Shown piece after piece: positions 35,812 through 44,467 of a stretch of 64,000 nt of DNA. The notes under the pieces were generated by a model. The model had not been told where the DNA came from. It searched no databases and saw only the letters and a list, made by a program, of their open reading frames with translations. The stretch comes from Parabacteroides sp. Marseille-P3160 (lineage in GTDB: Bacteria; Bacteroidota; Bacteroidia; Bacteroidales; Tannerellaceae). How positions within the stretch are numbered: position 1 is the stretch's first letter; each line of letters begins with the position of its first letter. The stretch covers positions 2,885,729 to 2,949,728 of the forward strand of contig NZ_LT799418.1 in assembly GCF_900162725.1 (NCBI RefSeq). The letters run 5' to 3'. Position numbers and translations under genes: made by a program.

Positions 35812-37956
35812 TTATTCGTCCAACAGTATCTCCAAGATCTGGCAAGCCGCCTTGGTGACAGATGTGCCAGGCCCGAAGATGGCGGCTACACCGGCCTTAT
35901 ACAAGAAATCATAGTCCTGTACGGGAATAACTCCTCCGGCGATGACGATAATATCCGGGCGCCCTAAGGCTTTCAGCTCCTCTATTACTTGCGGAACCAA
36001 CGTTTTATGACCGGCTGCAAGAGAAGAAACGCCCAACACATGCACGTCATTCTCAACGGCTTGGCGTGCCGCTTCGGCCGGAGTCTGGAACAAAGGACCC
36101 ATGTCGACGTCGAATCCACAATCCGCATAGCCGGTCGCAACGACTTTCGCACCGCGATCGTGTCCATCCTGTCCCATCTTGGCAATCATAATACGCGGTT
36201 GCCTCCCTTCTTTTTTCGCAAACTTTTCAGCCAGCTCGCAAGCATGCTGAAAATCATGATCCTGTTTTGTCTCTGATGAATACACGCCTGATATGGTTCT
36301 AACAATTGCTTTATATCTACCTACCACTTCTTCGCAAGCATCCGAAATTTCACCTAAGGAAGCACGCAGTCCGGCTGCCTTTATGGCCAAATCCAGCAAA
36401 TTGCCTTTCTTCGTCCGGACACATTCGGTCAGATCGGCCAATGCTTTCCGGACAGCTGCCTCGTCCCGGTTGGCACGAAGTTGTTTCAACCGCTCGACCT
36501 GCTGGTTACGCACTGCCGTATTATCAATTTCGAGGATGTCGATCGGATCTTCTTTTTCCAGACGGTATTTATTGACTCCGACAATCGTTTGCACGCCGGA
36601 GTCGATCCGCGCCTGAGTACGGGCGGCGGCCTCTTCAATGCGCATCTTCGGCAAGCCGGTCTCGATTGCTTTTGCCATTCCTCCTACACTCTCTACTTCC
36701 TGGATCAGTTCCCAGCCTTTGTGTACCAGTTCGTTTGTCAAACTCTCCACATAATAGGAACCTGCCCAGGGATCGATCTCCTTGCATATTTGCGTTTCCT
36801 CCTGGATATAAATCTGCGTATTCCGGGCGATACGCGCGGAGAAATCCGTCGGCAAGGCGATCGCTTCGTCCAACGCATTGGTGTGCAACGATTGCGTATG
36901 TCCCAATGCAGCAGCCATCGCTTCGATGCAAGTACGTCCTACATTATTGAATGGATCCTGTTCGGTCAGCGACCAACCGGAAGTCTGGCTATGTGTACGT
37001 AACGCCAACGATTTCGGATTCTTCGCTCCAAAACTCTTGACAATCTTCGCCCACAACATGCGGGCGGCGCGCATCTTCGCTATTTCCATGAAATGATTGA
37101 CCCCGATCGCCCAGAAAAAGGAAAGGCGGGGAGCAAAAGCATCCACATCGATTCCGGAGTTGATTCCGGCGCGAAGGTATTCCATTCCATCCGCCAAGGT
37201 ATAGGCCATCTCGATATCCGCCGTTGCCCCGGCCTCCTGCATGTGATAACCGGAAATGGAGATGGAGTTGAACTTCGGCATTTTCTGCGATGTATATTCA
37301 AAAATATCGGCAATGATCCGCATGGAAAATTCAGGTGGGTAGATATAGGTATTACGCACCATAAACTCTTTCAGAATATCATTCTGAATCGTTCCGGCCA
37401 TTTCCTCGAGATGGGCTCCCTGCTCCAAACCGGCATTGATATAAAAGGCGAGAATCGGCAATACGGCGCCGTTCATCGTCATGGATACGGACATCTTGTT
37501 CAACGGAATGCCGTCGAACAGCACTTTCATATCTTCCACAGAACAAATCGATACCCCGGCTTTGCCGACGTCGCCCACCACCCGCTCGTTATCCGCATTG
37601 TACCCGCGGTGAGTCGGAAGGTCGAAAGCGACCGAAAGTCCTTTCTGCCCGGCGGCCAGGTTCCGGCGGTAAAACGCATTGGATTCTTCGGCTGTAGAGA
37701 AGCCCGCATATTGGCGAATGGTCCACGGGCGCATCGCATACATTCCGCTGTATGGTCCCCTAAGGAAAGGAGGAATTCCGGAGGCATAATGAAGATGCTC
37801 CATACTCTCCAAATCTTCCTTGGTATAGACCGATTTAACCTCGATGTGTTCAGGCGTTTTCCAATCGGCTTTGATGCCGTTTGCCTTTGCCCACTCCGCC
37901 CCATCGACCGATGCGAAGCCGGCATTTATATCTATCTTTTTAAAATCTGGTTTCAT
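35812..37956 (-). CDS. mutB: Methylmalonyl-CoA mutase, large (alpha) subunit
   Basis: Adenosylcobalamin enzyme that rearranges succinyl-CoA to methylmalonyl-CoA on the way to propionate. 714 residues: an N-terminal CoA-binding barrel with [32 protein letters not shown] and [23 protein letters not shown], and a C-terminal B12-binding domain (about 585-714) carrying the cobalt-ligating motif [11 protein letters not shown]. Length and B12 motif identify it as the catalytic subunit. Thirteen bases downstream of the small-subunit gene. Confidence 0.96.
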   Translation of the reverse strand: MKPDFKKIDINAGFASVDGAEWAKANGIKADWKTPEHIEVKSVYTKEDLESMEHLHYASGIPPFLRGPYSGMYAMRPWTIRQYAGFSTAEESNAFYRRNLAAGQKGLSVAFDLPTHRGYNADNERVVGDVGKAGVSICSVEDMKVLFDGIPLNKMSVSMTMNGAVLPILAFYINAGLEQGAHLEEMAGTIQNDILKEFMVRNTYIYPPEFSMRIIADIFEYTSQKMPKFNSISISGYHMQEAGATADIEMAYTLADGMEYLRAGINSGIDVDAFAPRLSFFWAIGVNHFMEIAKMRAARMLWAKIVKSFGAKNPKSLALRTHSQTSGWSLTEQDPFNNVGRTCIEAMAAALGHTQSLHTNALDEAIALPTDFSARIARNTQIYIQEETQICKEIDPWAGSYYVESLTNELVHKGWELIQEVESVGGMAKAIETGLPKMRIEEAAARTQARIDSGVQTIVGVNKYRLEKEDPIDILEIDNTAVRNQQVERLKQLRANRDEAAVRKALADLTECVRTKKGNLLDLAIKAAGLRASLGEISDACEEVVGRYKAIVRTISGVYSSETKQDHDFQHACELAEKFAKKEGRQPRIMIAKMGQDGHDRGAKVVATGYADCGFDVDMGPLFQTPAEAARQAVENDVHVLGVSSLAAGHKTLVPQVIEELKALGRPDIIVIAGGVIPVQDYDFLYKAGVAAIFGPGTSVTKAACQILEILLDE

Positions 37957-37969
37957 ACTGCTTCCTCCT

Positions 37970-39823
37970 TTATTCTATGCCTAACAGGGCGTTAAATGTC
38001 TTCAATGTTTCCAGCACATTACTTTTCACATTGATAAAATATTCGATACCCTGCGTTTTCAACTCCTCCGAACAGGCAGGAGCTCCCGCAACGACAAATA
38101 ATTCCTTACCTTTTACCAATTCATAGGCTTCGGGTGCAAAGACTGCATATTCGTCATCACTGGAGCAAAGCACAATCACATCGGCCTTTTTCTCGCGCGC
38201 CGCCTTCACTCCCGCTTCAACCGTTTCAAAGCCCAGATTATCTATTATCCGGTAACCTGCACAGGCAAAGAAGTTGGATGAGAATTGCGAACGAGCCAGA
38301 CGCATGGCCAGATTCCCGATCGTCAGCATAAATACCTTAGGCGTTTTTCCACTCTTTTCGGTAGCCAGGCGAAGTTTTTCGAAATCGGAAGCCCCCCTGG
38401 AAAAGTCGAGCGACGGTATGCCGGACGCCGGAACGTTACCTGATTCCTGCTCTGTCCGTTTAATCTTATCGGCAGCCATCTCTGTGAAATTCGGGAACTG
38501 GTTGGTTCCAAGGAGGGAGAGCCGGCGTGTTGCTACCGCTTTGCGCCGCGCCTCGTTCGAGGCATTCACCGCCTTCTGGATCGCTCCGGAATGAATGGCC
38601 ACATAAAAACCGCCTTGTTCATCCGTTTCGAGGAACAACTTCCAGGCGGCATCCGCCAATGAATTGGTCAGGACTTCCACATAATAAGAACCGGCGGAAG
38701 GATCCACCACTTTATCGAAATGACATTCTTCTTTCAATAATAATTGCTGATTCCGCGCAATACGCTCGGAGAAATCATCCGGCTCCTTGTAAATGGCGTC
38801 GAAAGGAGTCACTGAAATGGAATCGACTCCCGCAAGGGCGGCCGACATCGTCTCAGTCTGGGTACGCAACAGATTTACTTGAGCATCATAAATCGTCAGG
38901 TTCCAGTTTGAAGTGCGCGCATAAGCCACCATTTTCCCAGCCTCATCCTTATCCTTCGGTTCGTAAGCCGCTACAATTTCGGCCCATAACCAACGGGCGG
39001 TGCGAAACTTCGCTATTTCCATAAAATAATTGGAACTGATTCCAAAATTGAATTTGATCTTTCGGGCGATTTCACTTACCGTCAGGCCAGCATCCGACAG
39101 TTTGGACAGCAGCTCGTTTCCCCACGCCAAAGCATATCCCAATTCCTGGGTGATATAAGCTCCCGCGTCACTCAGTAAATAAGCATTTACTACAAGCGTC
39201 CTGTAATTAGGCAAGCTGTTTCCGGTTTTCAAAACTTTGACTGTTTCGTCTATCCAATTCTCCTGTTCCGTTCCTTGAACGAGCAATTTCTCAAACGGGT
39301 CATACTCCACCGAACCAAAACATTGGTTCAGGTCAGCCCCATGTTCTTTCAGGTAACCGACAAGAATACCAATCAGCTTCTCCGCTGCACCGCCGCAAGT
39401 TGCAAAGTTCAGCTCAACCGCCTCCGGTATAATGCCGTCGAGCAAAAGAGTGATACTCTCCCTGCTTACCGCCTCACCTTCCAAATAAAAACCGAGGGAA
39501 TCAGCTCCCCTGTTCAACGCCTCTTTAGCCCTTCGGTTGGTCTCCTTGGGATCGTCCACTTTTAGATTCTGGCGAACTTTCCAATCGTTATCCTTTTTAG
39601 TTCCACGCACATAAGGAAACTCTCCGGGAAGAGACGCAGGAGTCTTCAATCCTTCAATATCCTCTGCACGATAAAAAGGGTTCACATTGAATCCTTCACC
39701 CGTTTTCCAAACAAGCTTCTTTTCAAAAGGCGCCCCTTTCAGGTCGGCCGTAATTTTCGCCATCCACTCTTCGGTAGACACGGGCGGAAATTCAGAGAAG
39801 AGCTTTTCTTTTAATTCTGCCAT
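37970..39823 (-). CDS. mutA: Methylmalonyl-CoA mutase, small (beta) subunit
   Basis: 617 residues, homologous to the large subunit over its length but degenerate. The C-terminal B12-like domain (from about 500) lacks the DxHxxG motif, having [16 protein letters not shown] at the corresponding place, so it cannot ligate cobalamin and has a structural role, as in other two-subunit mutases. It also keeps the [12 protein letters not shown] segment of the barrel. First gene of the mutA-mutB operon, with a consensus promoter upstream. Confidence 0.95.
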   Translation of the reverse strand: MAELKEKLFSEFPPVSTEEWMAKITADLKGAPFEKKLVWKTGEGFNVNPFYRAEDIEGLKTPASLPGEFPYVRGTKKDNDWKVRQNLKVDDPKETNRRAKEALNRGADSLGFYLEGEAVSRESITLLLDGIIPEAVELNFATCGGAAEKLIGILVGYLKEHGADLNQCFGSVEYDPFEKLLVQGTEQENWIDETVKVLKTGNSLPNYRTLVVNAYLLSDAGAYITQELGYALAWGNELLSKLSDAGLTVSEIARKIKFNFGISSNYFMEIAKFRTARWLWAEIVAAYEPKDKDEAGKMVAYARTSNWNLTIYDAQVNLLRTQTETMSAALAGVDSISVTPFDAIYKEPDDFSERIARNQQLLLKEECHFDKVVDPSAGSYYVEVLTNSLADAAWKLFLETDEQGGFYVAIHSGAIQKAVNASNEARRKAVATRRLSLLGTNQFPNFTEMAADKIKRTEQESGNVPASGIPSLDFSRGASDFEKLRLATEKSGKTPKVFMLTIGNLAMRLARSQFSSNFFACAGYRIIDNLGFETVEAGVKAAREKKADVIVLCSSDDEYAVFAPEAYELVKGKELFVVAGAPACSEELKTQGIEYFINVKSNVLETLKTFNALLGIE

Positions 39824-39907
39824 AATTAATTTGTTATATTAAGAAAACTTGATTTGTGCTTTCATCTATATAAATCGTTTCAAAATAGTATCTGGTCACA
39901 CAATTTA

Positions 39908-39915
39908 CAAAGGTA
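39908..39915 (-). promoter_or_regulatory. -7 element of mutAB
   Basis: TACCTTTG on the minus strand, 84 bases upstream of the mutA ATG. Confidence 0.6.
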
Positions 39916-40044
39916 AAAGAAAAACGATTACCGCTCCAAATAGAAAGTGAAAAATGATCAAACGCCAAGCAAGAATGGGTAAGAAAAGGGATAGACATTG
40001 TAAAAAACTATGCAGGTAAGAATGGAGGAATCAAAAATTATCCG

Positions 40045-40052
40045 TACTTTTG
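40045..40052 (+). promoter_or_regulatory. -7 element of the tRNA gene
   Basis: TACTTTTG, 25 bases before the tRNA 5' end. Confidence 0.6.
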
Positions 40053-40077
40053 TGGCATCATTAGAAATGAGTTTGAA

Positions 40078-40153
40078 GGTGGTATAGTGTAGTGGCCTAG
40101 CACGCAACCCTCTCACGGTTGAGACCCGGGTTCGATTCCCGATACCACTACCA
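40078..40153 (+). tRNA. tRNA-Glu (anticodon CUC)
   Basis: 76 bases with encoded CCA. Acceptor GGTGGTA pairs with TACCACT (G1-U72 wobble), D stem GTGT/GCAC, anticodon stem CAACC/GGTTG around loop CTCTCAC (anticodon CTC, reading GAG), T loop TTCGATT in stem CCGGG/CCCGA with a C-A mismatch at the base. It marks the edge between core chromosome and the AT-rich accessory segment, a usual place for integration. Confidence 0.93.
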
Positions 40154-40165
40154 AGTAAACCATTG

Positions 40166-40195
40166 AAAGTCCGTGTTATTCACGGACTTTTTTTG
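40166..40195 (+). terminator. Terminator of tRNA-Glu
   Basis: AAAGTCCGTG, TTATT loop, CACGGACTTT then more Ts: a perfect ten-pair stem. Confidence 0.85.
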
Positions 40196-40268
40196 TTTAT
40201 AAGCAGTTTAGTATATTTTCCAGATAGACAAACATACCCATTATTGGATATATTTAGACATTATTTTC

Positions 40269-40276
40269 TACCTTTG
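40269..40276 (+). promoter_or_regulatory. -7 element of the decayed integrase
   Basis: TACCTTTG lies within TTTTCTAC...GTAGAAAA inverted repeats, 30 bases before the remnant's ATG. Confidence 0.5.
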
Positions 40277-40305
40277 AAGACAAAGTAGAAAACAAGGTAG
40301 AAAAT

Positions 40306-40515
40306 ATGGATAACGCTATTATTAGATACGTGTTTGATCGAAAGAACGAATCTGACAATAAAAAAAACCGGACTTCTTCAGATTGAAGTAAGAGAAAAGG
40401 GAAGTAGCAACAAAATATATATATTTCTACCGGTATAAGATTGTTAAAAAACCAATTTTCAGACACACAGGGATTCACTTGCAAAAATCACCCTAATGTT
40501 TTCTATTTGTTCACC
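40306..40515 (+). pseudogene. Remnant of a tyrosine recombinase (integrase) N-terminus
   Basis: Starting at ATG 40306 the reading is MDNAIIRYVFDRKNESDNKK; after an eight-A run it continues in another frame as TGLLQIEVREKGSSNKIYI; after a TATATA tract it shifts again to STGIRLLKNQFS and then GFTCKNHPN. Joined, these give the usual N-terminal core-binding start of Bacteroidetes integrases (xVIRxxFDRK...GLLQIEVRE...YISTGIxL). Two frameshifts at simple repeats and loss of the whole catalytic domain make it dead. It sits 153 bases beyond the tRNA-Glu 3' end, where an integrase of an element inserted at that tRNA would be expected. Confidence 0.75.
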
Positions 40516-40591
40516 TTTAAGCATCACATATGTTACAAATAACAGAACAAAAACCGCCCTACTTATCACAAACGTATTATAATACATATAT

Positions 40592-40626
40592 ACTATTACG
40601 TTGTAATAGTAATTTCCCTACATTTG
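40592..40626 (+). promoter_or_regulatory. Promoter with operator-like palindrome for the small lipoprotein
   Basis: ACTATTAC-GTT-GTAATAGT (40592-40610) is a perfect 8+8 inverted repeat just upstream of the -7 element TACATTTG (40619-40626), covering the expected -33 region. A repressor or activator site is plausible. Confidence 0.5.
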
Positions 40627-40646
40627 TATATCCCAATTAATTAGTT

Positions 40647-41012
40647 ATGAAAAAGATACTTAGTCTATTATTTGCACTATCACTTATTATATCCTGCAAC
40701 AAAGATGATTCTCCTGCCATGATAATGTCTGGAAATTATAAAGGAGTCATGCGTGATGGCAATGATGTATATAATGATGTATTATTGAAAGTCAGTGCTA
40801 TTGATGAATCTACAGTATATTTAGAGTTTGAAGGTGAAAACGTTCCTATTCCTATGAGAATAGAAGTAAAAGAAGAAGAAGATAAAATTACCGATGTTGG
40901 CCCTCGAAATATAAATGGAATAGTCCTTGAGTATGTCATTTCATCAAGGATTATAAATTTTGGTATGCTGTCTATAATACATTGGTATGGATATGAAGGA
41001 CACAGAATTTAA
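40647..41012 (+). CDS. Small lipoprotein, function unknown
   Basis: 121 residues. MKKILSLLFALSLIISCNKDD is a lipoprotein signal with the lipid-modified Cys at about 17. The mature part (about 100 residues) is strand-rich and acidic in the middle (EVKEEEDK); it resembles small lipocalin- or META-like secreted domains but I do not recognise a family. It is AT-rich like the rest of the accessory segment and has a promoter with an adjacent palindrome. Confidence 0.7.
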   Translation: MKKILSLLFALSLIISCNKDDSPAMIMSGNYKGVMRDGNDVYNDVLLKVSAIDESTVYLEFEGENVPIPMRIEVKEEEDKITDVGPRNINGIVLEYVISSRIINFGMLSIIHWYGYEGHRI

Positions 41013-41024
41013 AAATACCCTTCT

Positions 41025-41363
41025 TTATATCTTTCTAATCCAGTAATATTTTCTTCGAATGCCTAAATACTTCAGATCGTATTGAAAAGTATACGCTTCT
41101 CTTTCAAATGAGATATTAGAATAAGCCTTCTTCCCGTACATGAATAGATTCACAAGCCACTCAACGACATATAGTACATAGAAGAACACATACAGCGACT
41201 CTTTCATTTGTGCTGTATGGATTGCTTCATGATTGAGCATAACCTTATCTATCATTACACCCTTGCACACGAATATTATCCCGAAAAGGTTGATCGCAGA
41301 AAATCCTTTAAGAGGGGTCACTTTGAATGGAAGCAAAGGGACTAGTTTAATCGGAATATCCAA
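41025..41363 (-). CDS. Hypothetical membrane-associated HExxH protein, possibly phage-derived
   Basis: 112 residues using a TTG start at 41363; the nearest ATGs are internal (about residues 37 and 42). It contains the zincin signature HEAIH (about 45-49), followed by a hydrophobic stretch YVFFYVLYVVEWLVNLFMYG and a basic C-terminus (GIRRKYYWIRKI). This looks like a small metallopeptidase-like protein, but no third zinc ligand can be named; the later FEREAY segment could provide a Glu. Its start overlaps a truncated phage-like frame, so its own 5' end may have been altered by deletion. Function uncertain. Confidence 0.5.
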   Translation of the reverse strand: MDIPIKLVPLLPFKVTPLKGFSAINLFGIIFVCKGVMIDKVMLNHEAIHTAQMKESLYVFFYVLYVVEWLVNLFMYGKKAYSNISFEREAYTFQYDLKYLGIRRKYYWIRKI

Positions 41364-41466
41364 TAAGCAATGAACCTACGACTAAATCCATACGCTTGTG
41401 AGCTGCTAACAATACCTGGCGGAAATCGTCATAGATAAAACTAACGATCTCGTTAAGAGTTGCGTT
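41347..41466 (-). pseudogene. Fragment of a phage-like gene (C-terminal part)
   Basis: An open stretch without a usable start codon, reading NATLNEIVSFIYDDFRQVL then LAAHKRMDLVVGSLL and ending IGYSD. It directly follows, in the same frame, the stop of another fragment, and overlaps the start of the HExxH gene. The absence of a start and the compact arrangement indicate a remnant of a morphogenesis-type gene cluster. Confidence 0.4.
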
Positions 41467-41586
41467 TTAATCGGAAGGTTTAGCTGCATTATATTTGTCA
41501 ATCAAATCCTGCAATTCGGAAAGACGGTCAATAGACATCTGGTAACGGTCACCCAGATAGGCAATCTCACCATCGAAGCATAGGTT
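41467..41586 (-). pseudogene. Fragment of a phage-like gene (C-terminal part)
   Basis: Reads FDGEIAYLGDRYQMSID then RLSELQDLIDKYNAAKPSD and stops at 41467-41469. It lacks an N-terminus; its beginning runs, out of frame, into the 3' end of the gene at 41567-41929, so the two appear joined by an internal deletion. The sequence style (amphipathic helices, Gln-rich) suits a small phage structural or accessory protein, but no family is claimed. Confidence 0.45.
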
Positions 41587-41929
41587 TCATTGCTGTATTT
41601 ACCGCATTAGCGATAATGGTGGCCATATCATCCGGTTTAGATGCCTGAGGAGTGTCTGTTTTCGAATTCGGATTGGGATTCTCGATAGATATACCGTCTT
41701 TAAGGTTATGCTTCTTCTCGTAGTTTCTAACTGCTGATTGAGTAGCATCCCCGGCACGAAAATCACCGTAACCTGTTAACACGTCCTGAAAACTAACTTC
41801 CTCCACAATGGTAGGTATTTGGCTTTCGTCCGTTTGACCTTCTGCTTTTTTAGTGGCTATCCGGTCAAGAATGGCAGGATCTATCCCATTAAATTTGGTC
41901 TTCAATGTTGCTAAAATCTTTTCTTTCAT
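41567..41929 (-). CDS. Phage-type hypothetical protein, 3' end apparently replaced
   Basis: 120 residues: MKEKILATLKTKFNGIDPA, then a coiled region, EEVSFQDVLTGYGDFRAGDATQS, AVRNYEKKHNLKDG and a flexible Pro/Asn/Thr linker. The end NAVNTAMKPMLRW stops abruptly where another fragment begins in a different frame, so the normal C-terminus was probably longer. Proteins of this pattern occur in Bacteroides prophages next to capsid genes, perhaps as scaffold or head-associated factors; this is recollection, not proof. TACTTTTA upstream is a weak -7 candidate. Confidence 0.5.
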   Translation of the reverse strand: MKEKILATLKTKFNGIDPAILDRIATKKAEGQTDESQIPTIVEEVSFQDVLTGYGDFRAGDATQSAVRNYEKKHNLKDGISIENPNPNSKTDTPQASKPDDMATIIANAVNTAMKPMLRW

Positions 41930-42062
41930 ACCATATGAATTATTTATTAAATTCGTTTGTATAAAAGTAGTTGGAGGTTATTGGGTGGGGAAATTTTAAG
42001 GGGTTCCATCCACAACAATGGAGCGATTGTTGTAAAATCGGGTAGAATGTGAGGTTTGTAAA

Positions 42063-42096
42063 CAAAAAAAGCGTGAAACCTTTCGGAATCACGCCT
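42063..42096 (-). terminator. Terminator of higBA
   Basis: On the minus strand GCGTGA, a 12-base region, TCACGC then seven Ts, 23 bases after the higA stop. Confidence 0.75.
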
Positions 42097-42118
42097 ATCT
42101 AAGTTATTAAAATTCTCC

Positions 42119-42484
42119 TTATACTCCTAATACGATATTAGCATCAATATCCAATTTTTTGCTAATATCTCTAGCTATTTTCAGGGTAGGTTCACTCCTG
42201 CCTGTTAGATAATCGCTTACGCGTGATGGACTAACATTCAACATCTCTGATAGCTTGTTTTGATTAATTTTCATCTCGTACATACGGAGTTTAATAACAT
42301 CCATCAAAGAAGGCCTTTTAATAGGATAATGTTCATCATCATAGTCTGCTACAAGATTTGAGAGCAATTCTAACTCAATGAGATTCTTATCACTCATTGG
42401 AGTATCTTCATCTACAAGGGAAAGAAGTTCTTCTATTCTTTCCATTGTCGCCTTATAGGCCGTTTCACTCATTATTTTTGCCAT
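42119..42484 (-). CDS. higA: HigA-type antitoxin (XRE HTH)
   Basis: 121 residues. The C-terminal half carries a Cro/CI-type HTH: MKINQNKLSEMLNVSPSRVSDYLTGR (about 73-98, broken by the turn at NVSP), with an acidic N-terminal extension that usually wraps the toxin. It should neutralise HigB and repress the operon. It begins four bases after the toxin gene, the toxin-first order typical of higBA. Confidence 0.85.
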   Translation of the reverse strand: MAKIMSETAYKATMERIEELLSLVDEDTPMSDKNLIELELLSNLVADYDDEHYPIKRPSLMDVIKLRMYEMKINQNKLSEMLNVSPSRVSDYLTGRSEPTLKIARDISKKLDIDANIVLGV

Positions 42485-42488
42485 ATTC

Positions 42489-42782
42489 TTAAATATTTGA
42501 ACAATCTATTTTATCATAATCTTTATGTGCGCCGATATAACGGATATACACCATCTTTATTTTAAAATTAACCAGGACTACGAGTCTATAGTCGTTTCCT
42601 TTTATATTAAAAACATAACGTTGATTGCCTACACTATCTACACTATTAAAAGTTTTCTTTATATCAGCGAAACAAGACCAATCAGCTTGTTCTGCTTTAG
42701 TAAACCATTCTTCTAATGCTGTTTCTACCTCTGCGTGTTTTGTATAAAAAAGAACTAATGTCCTATGTGCAATAATTCTCAT
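42489..42782 (-). CDS. higB: HigB-type mRNA interferase toxin
   Basis: 97 residues of the RelE/HigB fold: the N-terminal MRIIAHRTLVLFYTKH, ALEEWFTKAEQADWSCFADIKKTF helices and the strand pair RYVFNIKGNDYRLVVLVNF ending VYIRYIGAHKDYDKID. The conserved Arg, and the GAHKDYD motif near the end, fit ribosome-dependent mRNA cleavage. First gene of a two-gene operon with a consensus -7 element 18 bases upstream. Confidence 0.87.
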   Translation of the reverse strand: MRIIAHRTLVLFYTKHAEVETALEEWFTKAEQADWSCFADIKKTFNSVDSVGNQRYVFNIKGNDYRLVVLVNFKIKMVYIRYIGAHKDYDKIDCSNI

Positions 42783-42800
42783 ATCCTTGATTATTTAATG

Positions 42801-42808
42801 CAAAAATA
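42801..42808 (-). promoter_or_regulatory. -7 element of higBA
   Basis: TATTTTTG on the minus strand, 18 bases before the higB ATG; AT-rich near-repeats of ATTATTGTAAT lie just upstream and may be HigA sites. Confidence 0.55.
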
Positions 42809-42950
42809 ATACTATATTTTTATATTACAATAATTAATTCTACATTTCAATAATTTAATAATAAAAATAGAAGGCTAAGCCGCTGGAATATTTGTCTTGA
42901 CTGTTTGCAGCTTTGATGTCTGTGGCTCTTTAAGCTCTTCATCAACGCGG

Positions 42951-43409
42951 TCAATCATTCCAATCTTTCATTTGACGATATAATTCAATGTACTTTGACA
43001 TAGGGTGATTCTGATTATCAATACCATATTCGCCATTAAACTCTAAATCAACCCTTTCTGTTCTATTATTACGTTTCTTGCCTTTCCTGTCTAAGGGATA
43101 ACTTTGGGAAGCTCCTGTTCCCATTTTTAAGTACTTTATTGCCTTTATGAAGTGTTCGTGGATACTCAAAATCTCCAATGCAACTTTTTCTCCTGTACTT
43201 GGGCTAACATTATCCCTTACTTTGACAGCCAATTCACATAATGCAGTCATTATTTCGGGAGCTGATATAGGTTCTTTATGCGATACAACAACGGATTCAC
43301 ACGTTTCATTTTTTTTGATATTGACATCTAAAATAGTTATCTCTTTTAGTTTTTCCCATATTATCTATAGTTTTTCGGCTAAGTTCTTCACATCTCGGGA
43401 AACCCCAAC
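42951..43409 (-). pseudogene. Broken gene with in-frame stop, family unknown
   Basis: The intact part is a 99-codon frame from ATG 43250 (ALCELAVKVRDNVSPSTG, EHFIKAIKYLKMG, a basic patch DRKGKKRNNRTER and the end YRQMKDWND). The same frame is open upstream to TAG at 43365-43367 (EKLKEITILDVNIKKNE) and again beyond it (LVGVSRDVKNLAEKL) until it meets the AraC gene. The ATG is therefore probably internal to a longer gene that lost its start and gained a stop. No homologue is recognised; the mixture suits a mobile-element protein. Confidence 0.4.
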
Positions 43410-43415
43410 AAGACA

Positions 43416-44291
43416 CTAATGATTCTCTCTGTATTTTTTAGGTGTTAATCCGGTGTGTTTTTTGAAAAACTGGTTAAAAAAAGATGGATTAGGGAAATTA
43501 TAATCTTCAGAAATCTGCAAGATAGTTTTTTGAGTATGACATAAAGATGCCTTAATTGATAAAATTGTCATATAAGAAATCCAATCTGAAGCTAATTTAC
43601 CACTTGCTTTTTTAATAACCTGACCTAAATGTTTATCCGTGATGCACATCTGATTCGCATAAAATGAAACTCTTCTTTCCTTAGTATGGTATTTAGTTAT
43701 AAGCTGTATAAAATGTTTGAATAATAGCGCTTTTCTATTTTTACTTATTTGGGGTGGAACATTATCATTCAAATTTTGCTGATAAATCGATGTCAATTCT
43801 ATAATAAATCCATTCAATAGTGATTTAATAAGCTCGTCTCGATGTAATTGCATGTTGTTTTTATATCTTTTTAGAATAAATGAATGAAATTCAAGTATAT
43901 CATTGATTTGTTTTTCTTCTAAGATAAGGTGATTTTCAAGCCTTTCAATATCTAACCCAGGAACAATATCCCAATTCGAAAAAAAGTCAATTGAAAAAAA
44001 TAAAAATTCTATTTTTAGATCATCGCTCTTTTCTATAGGAATTAATAAACTTCCAGGAAATATTGTTAATAAAGTATTCTTTTTTATATGCCATTCTTTT
44101 AAGTTTATTTTTATTCTACATTCTCCCTCTTTAAATATAACAAGAGTAATTCCATCTAAGAAAAAAGGGGTAGAAAAATCAAGTTTTGGATAAACAAAAT
44201 CTTCATCAGACAAAACAAAATAACTCAACAAACTACTATTTTGAGAATTCCAAGTTTGATTTTCATTTTTAACAATCACTGTTCTGTCCAA
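43416..44291 (-). CDS. AraC-family regulator of the RND efflux operon
   Basis: 291 residues. The C-terminal ~100 residues are the AraC double HTH: FYANQMCITDKHLGQVIKKA, then ILQISEDYNFPNPSFFNQFFKK and HTGLTPKKYREN, the signature of the second motif. The N-terminal ~170 residues are a cupin-like sensor of the type seen in Bacteroidetes AraC proteins. It is divergent from the adaptor-pump-channel operon 176 bases away, so it most likely controls it. Low GC, like the operon. Confidence 0.88.
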   Translation of the reverse strand: MDRTVIVKNENQTWNSQNSSLLSYFVLSDEDFVYPKLDFSTPFFLDGITLVIFKEGECRIKINLKEWHIKKNTLLTIFPGSLLIPIEKSDDLKIEFLFFSIDFFSNWDIVPGLDIERLENHLILEEKQINDILEFHSFILKRYKNNMQLHRDELIKSLLNGFIIELTSIYQQNLNDNVPPQISKNRKALLFKHFIQLITKYHTKERRVSFYANQMCITDKHLGQVIKKASGKLASDWISYMTILSIKASLCHTQKTILQISEDYNFPNPSFFNQFFKKHTGLTPKKYRENH

Positions 44292-44467
44292 TTATTTAAG
44301 TATTTTAAAATATAATCCAATATCTTTTTCTCCTGATACGTCAAAGATATTTATTTTTTCCCAAATTCCATCCTTTAGAACATTTCTACCACATTAAACA
44401 TATCTATTAAGAACTTTTACATTTAGATATTTGTAAGCAAATTAATTTAATTAAAAAACATGTTCGT

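Noticed and set aside
37093-37995. 300-codon open frame on the plus strand
   Set aside because: Antisense to methylmalonyl-CoA mutase; composition is a shadow of the real gene.
40254-40484. 76-codon minus-strand frame
   Set aside because: Opposite the integrase remnant, hydrophobic by base composition only; the joined plus-strand reading matches a known protein family start far better.
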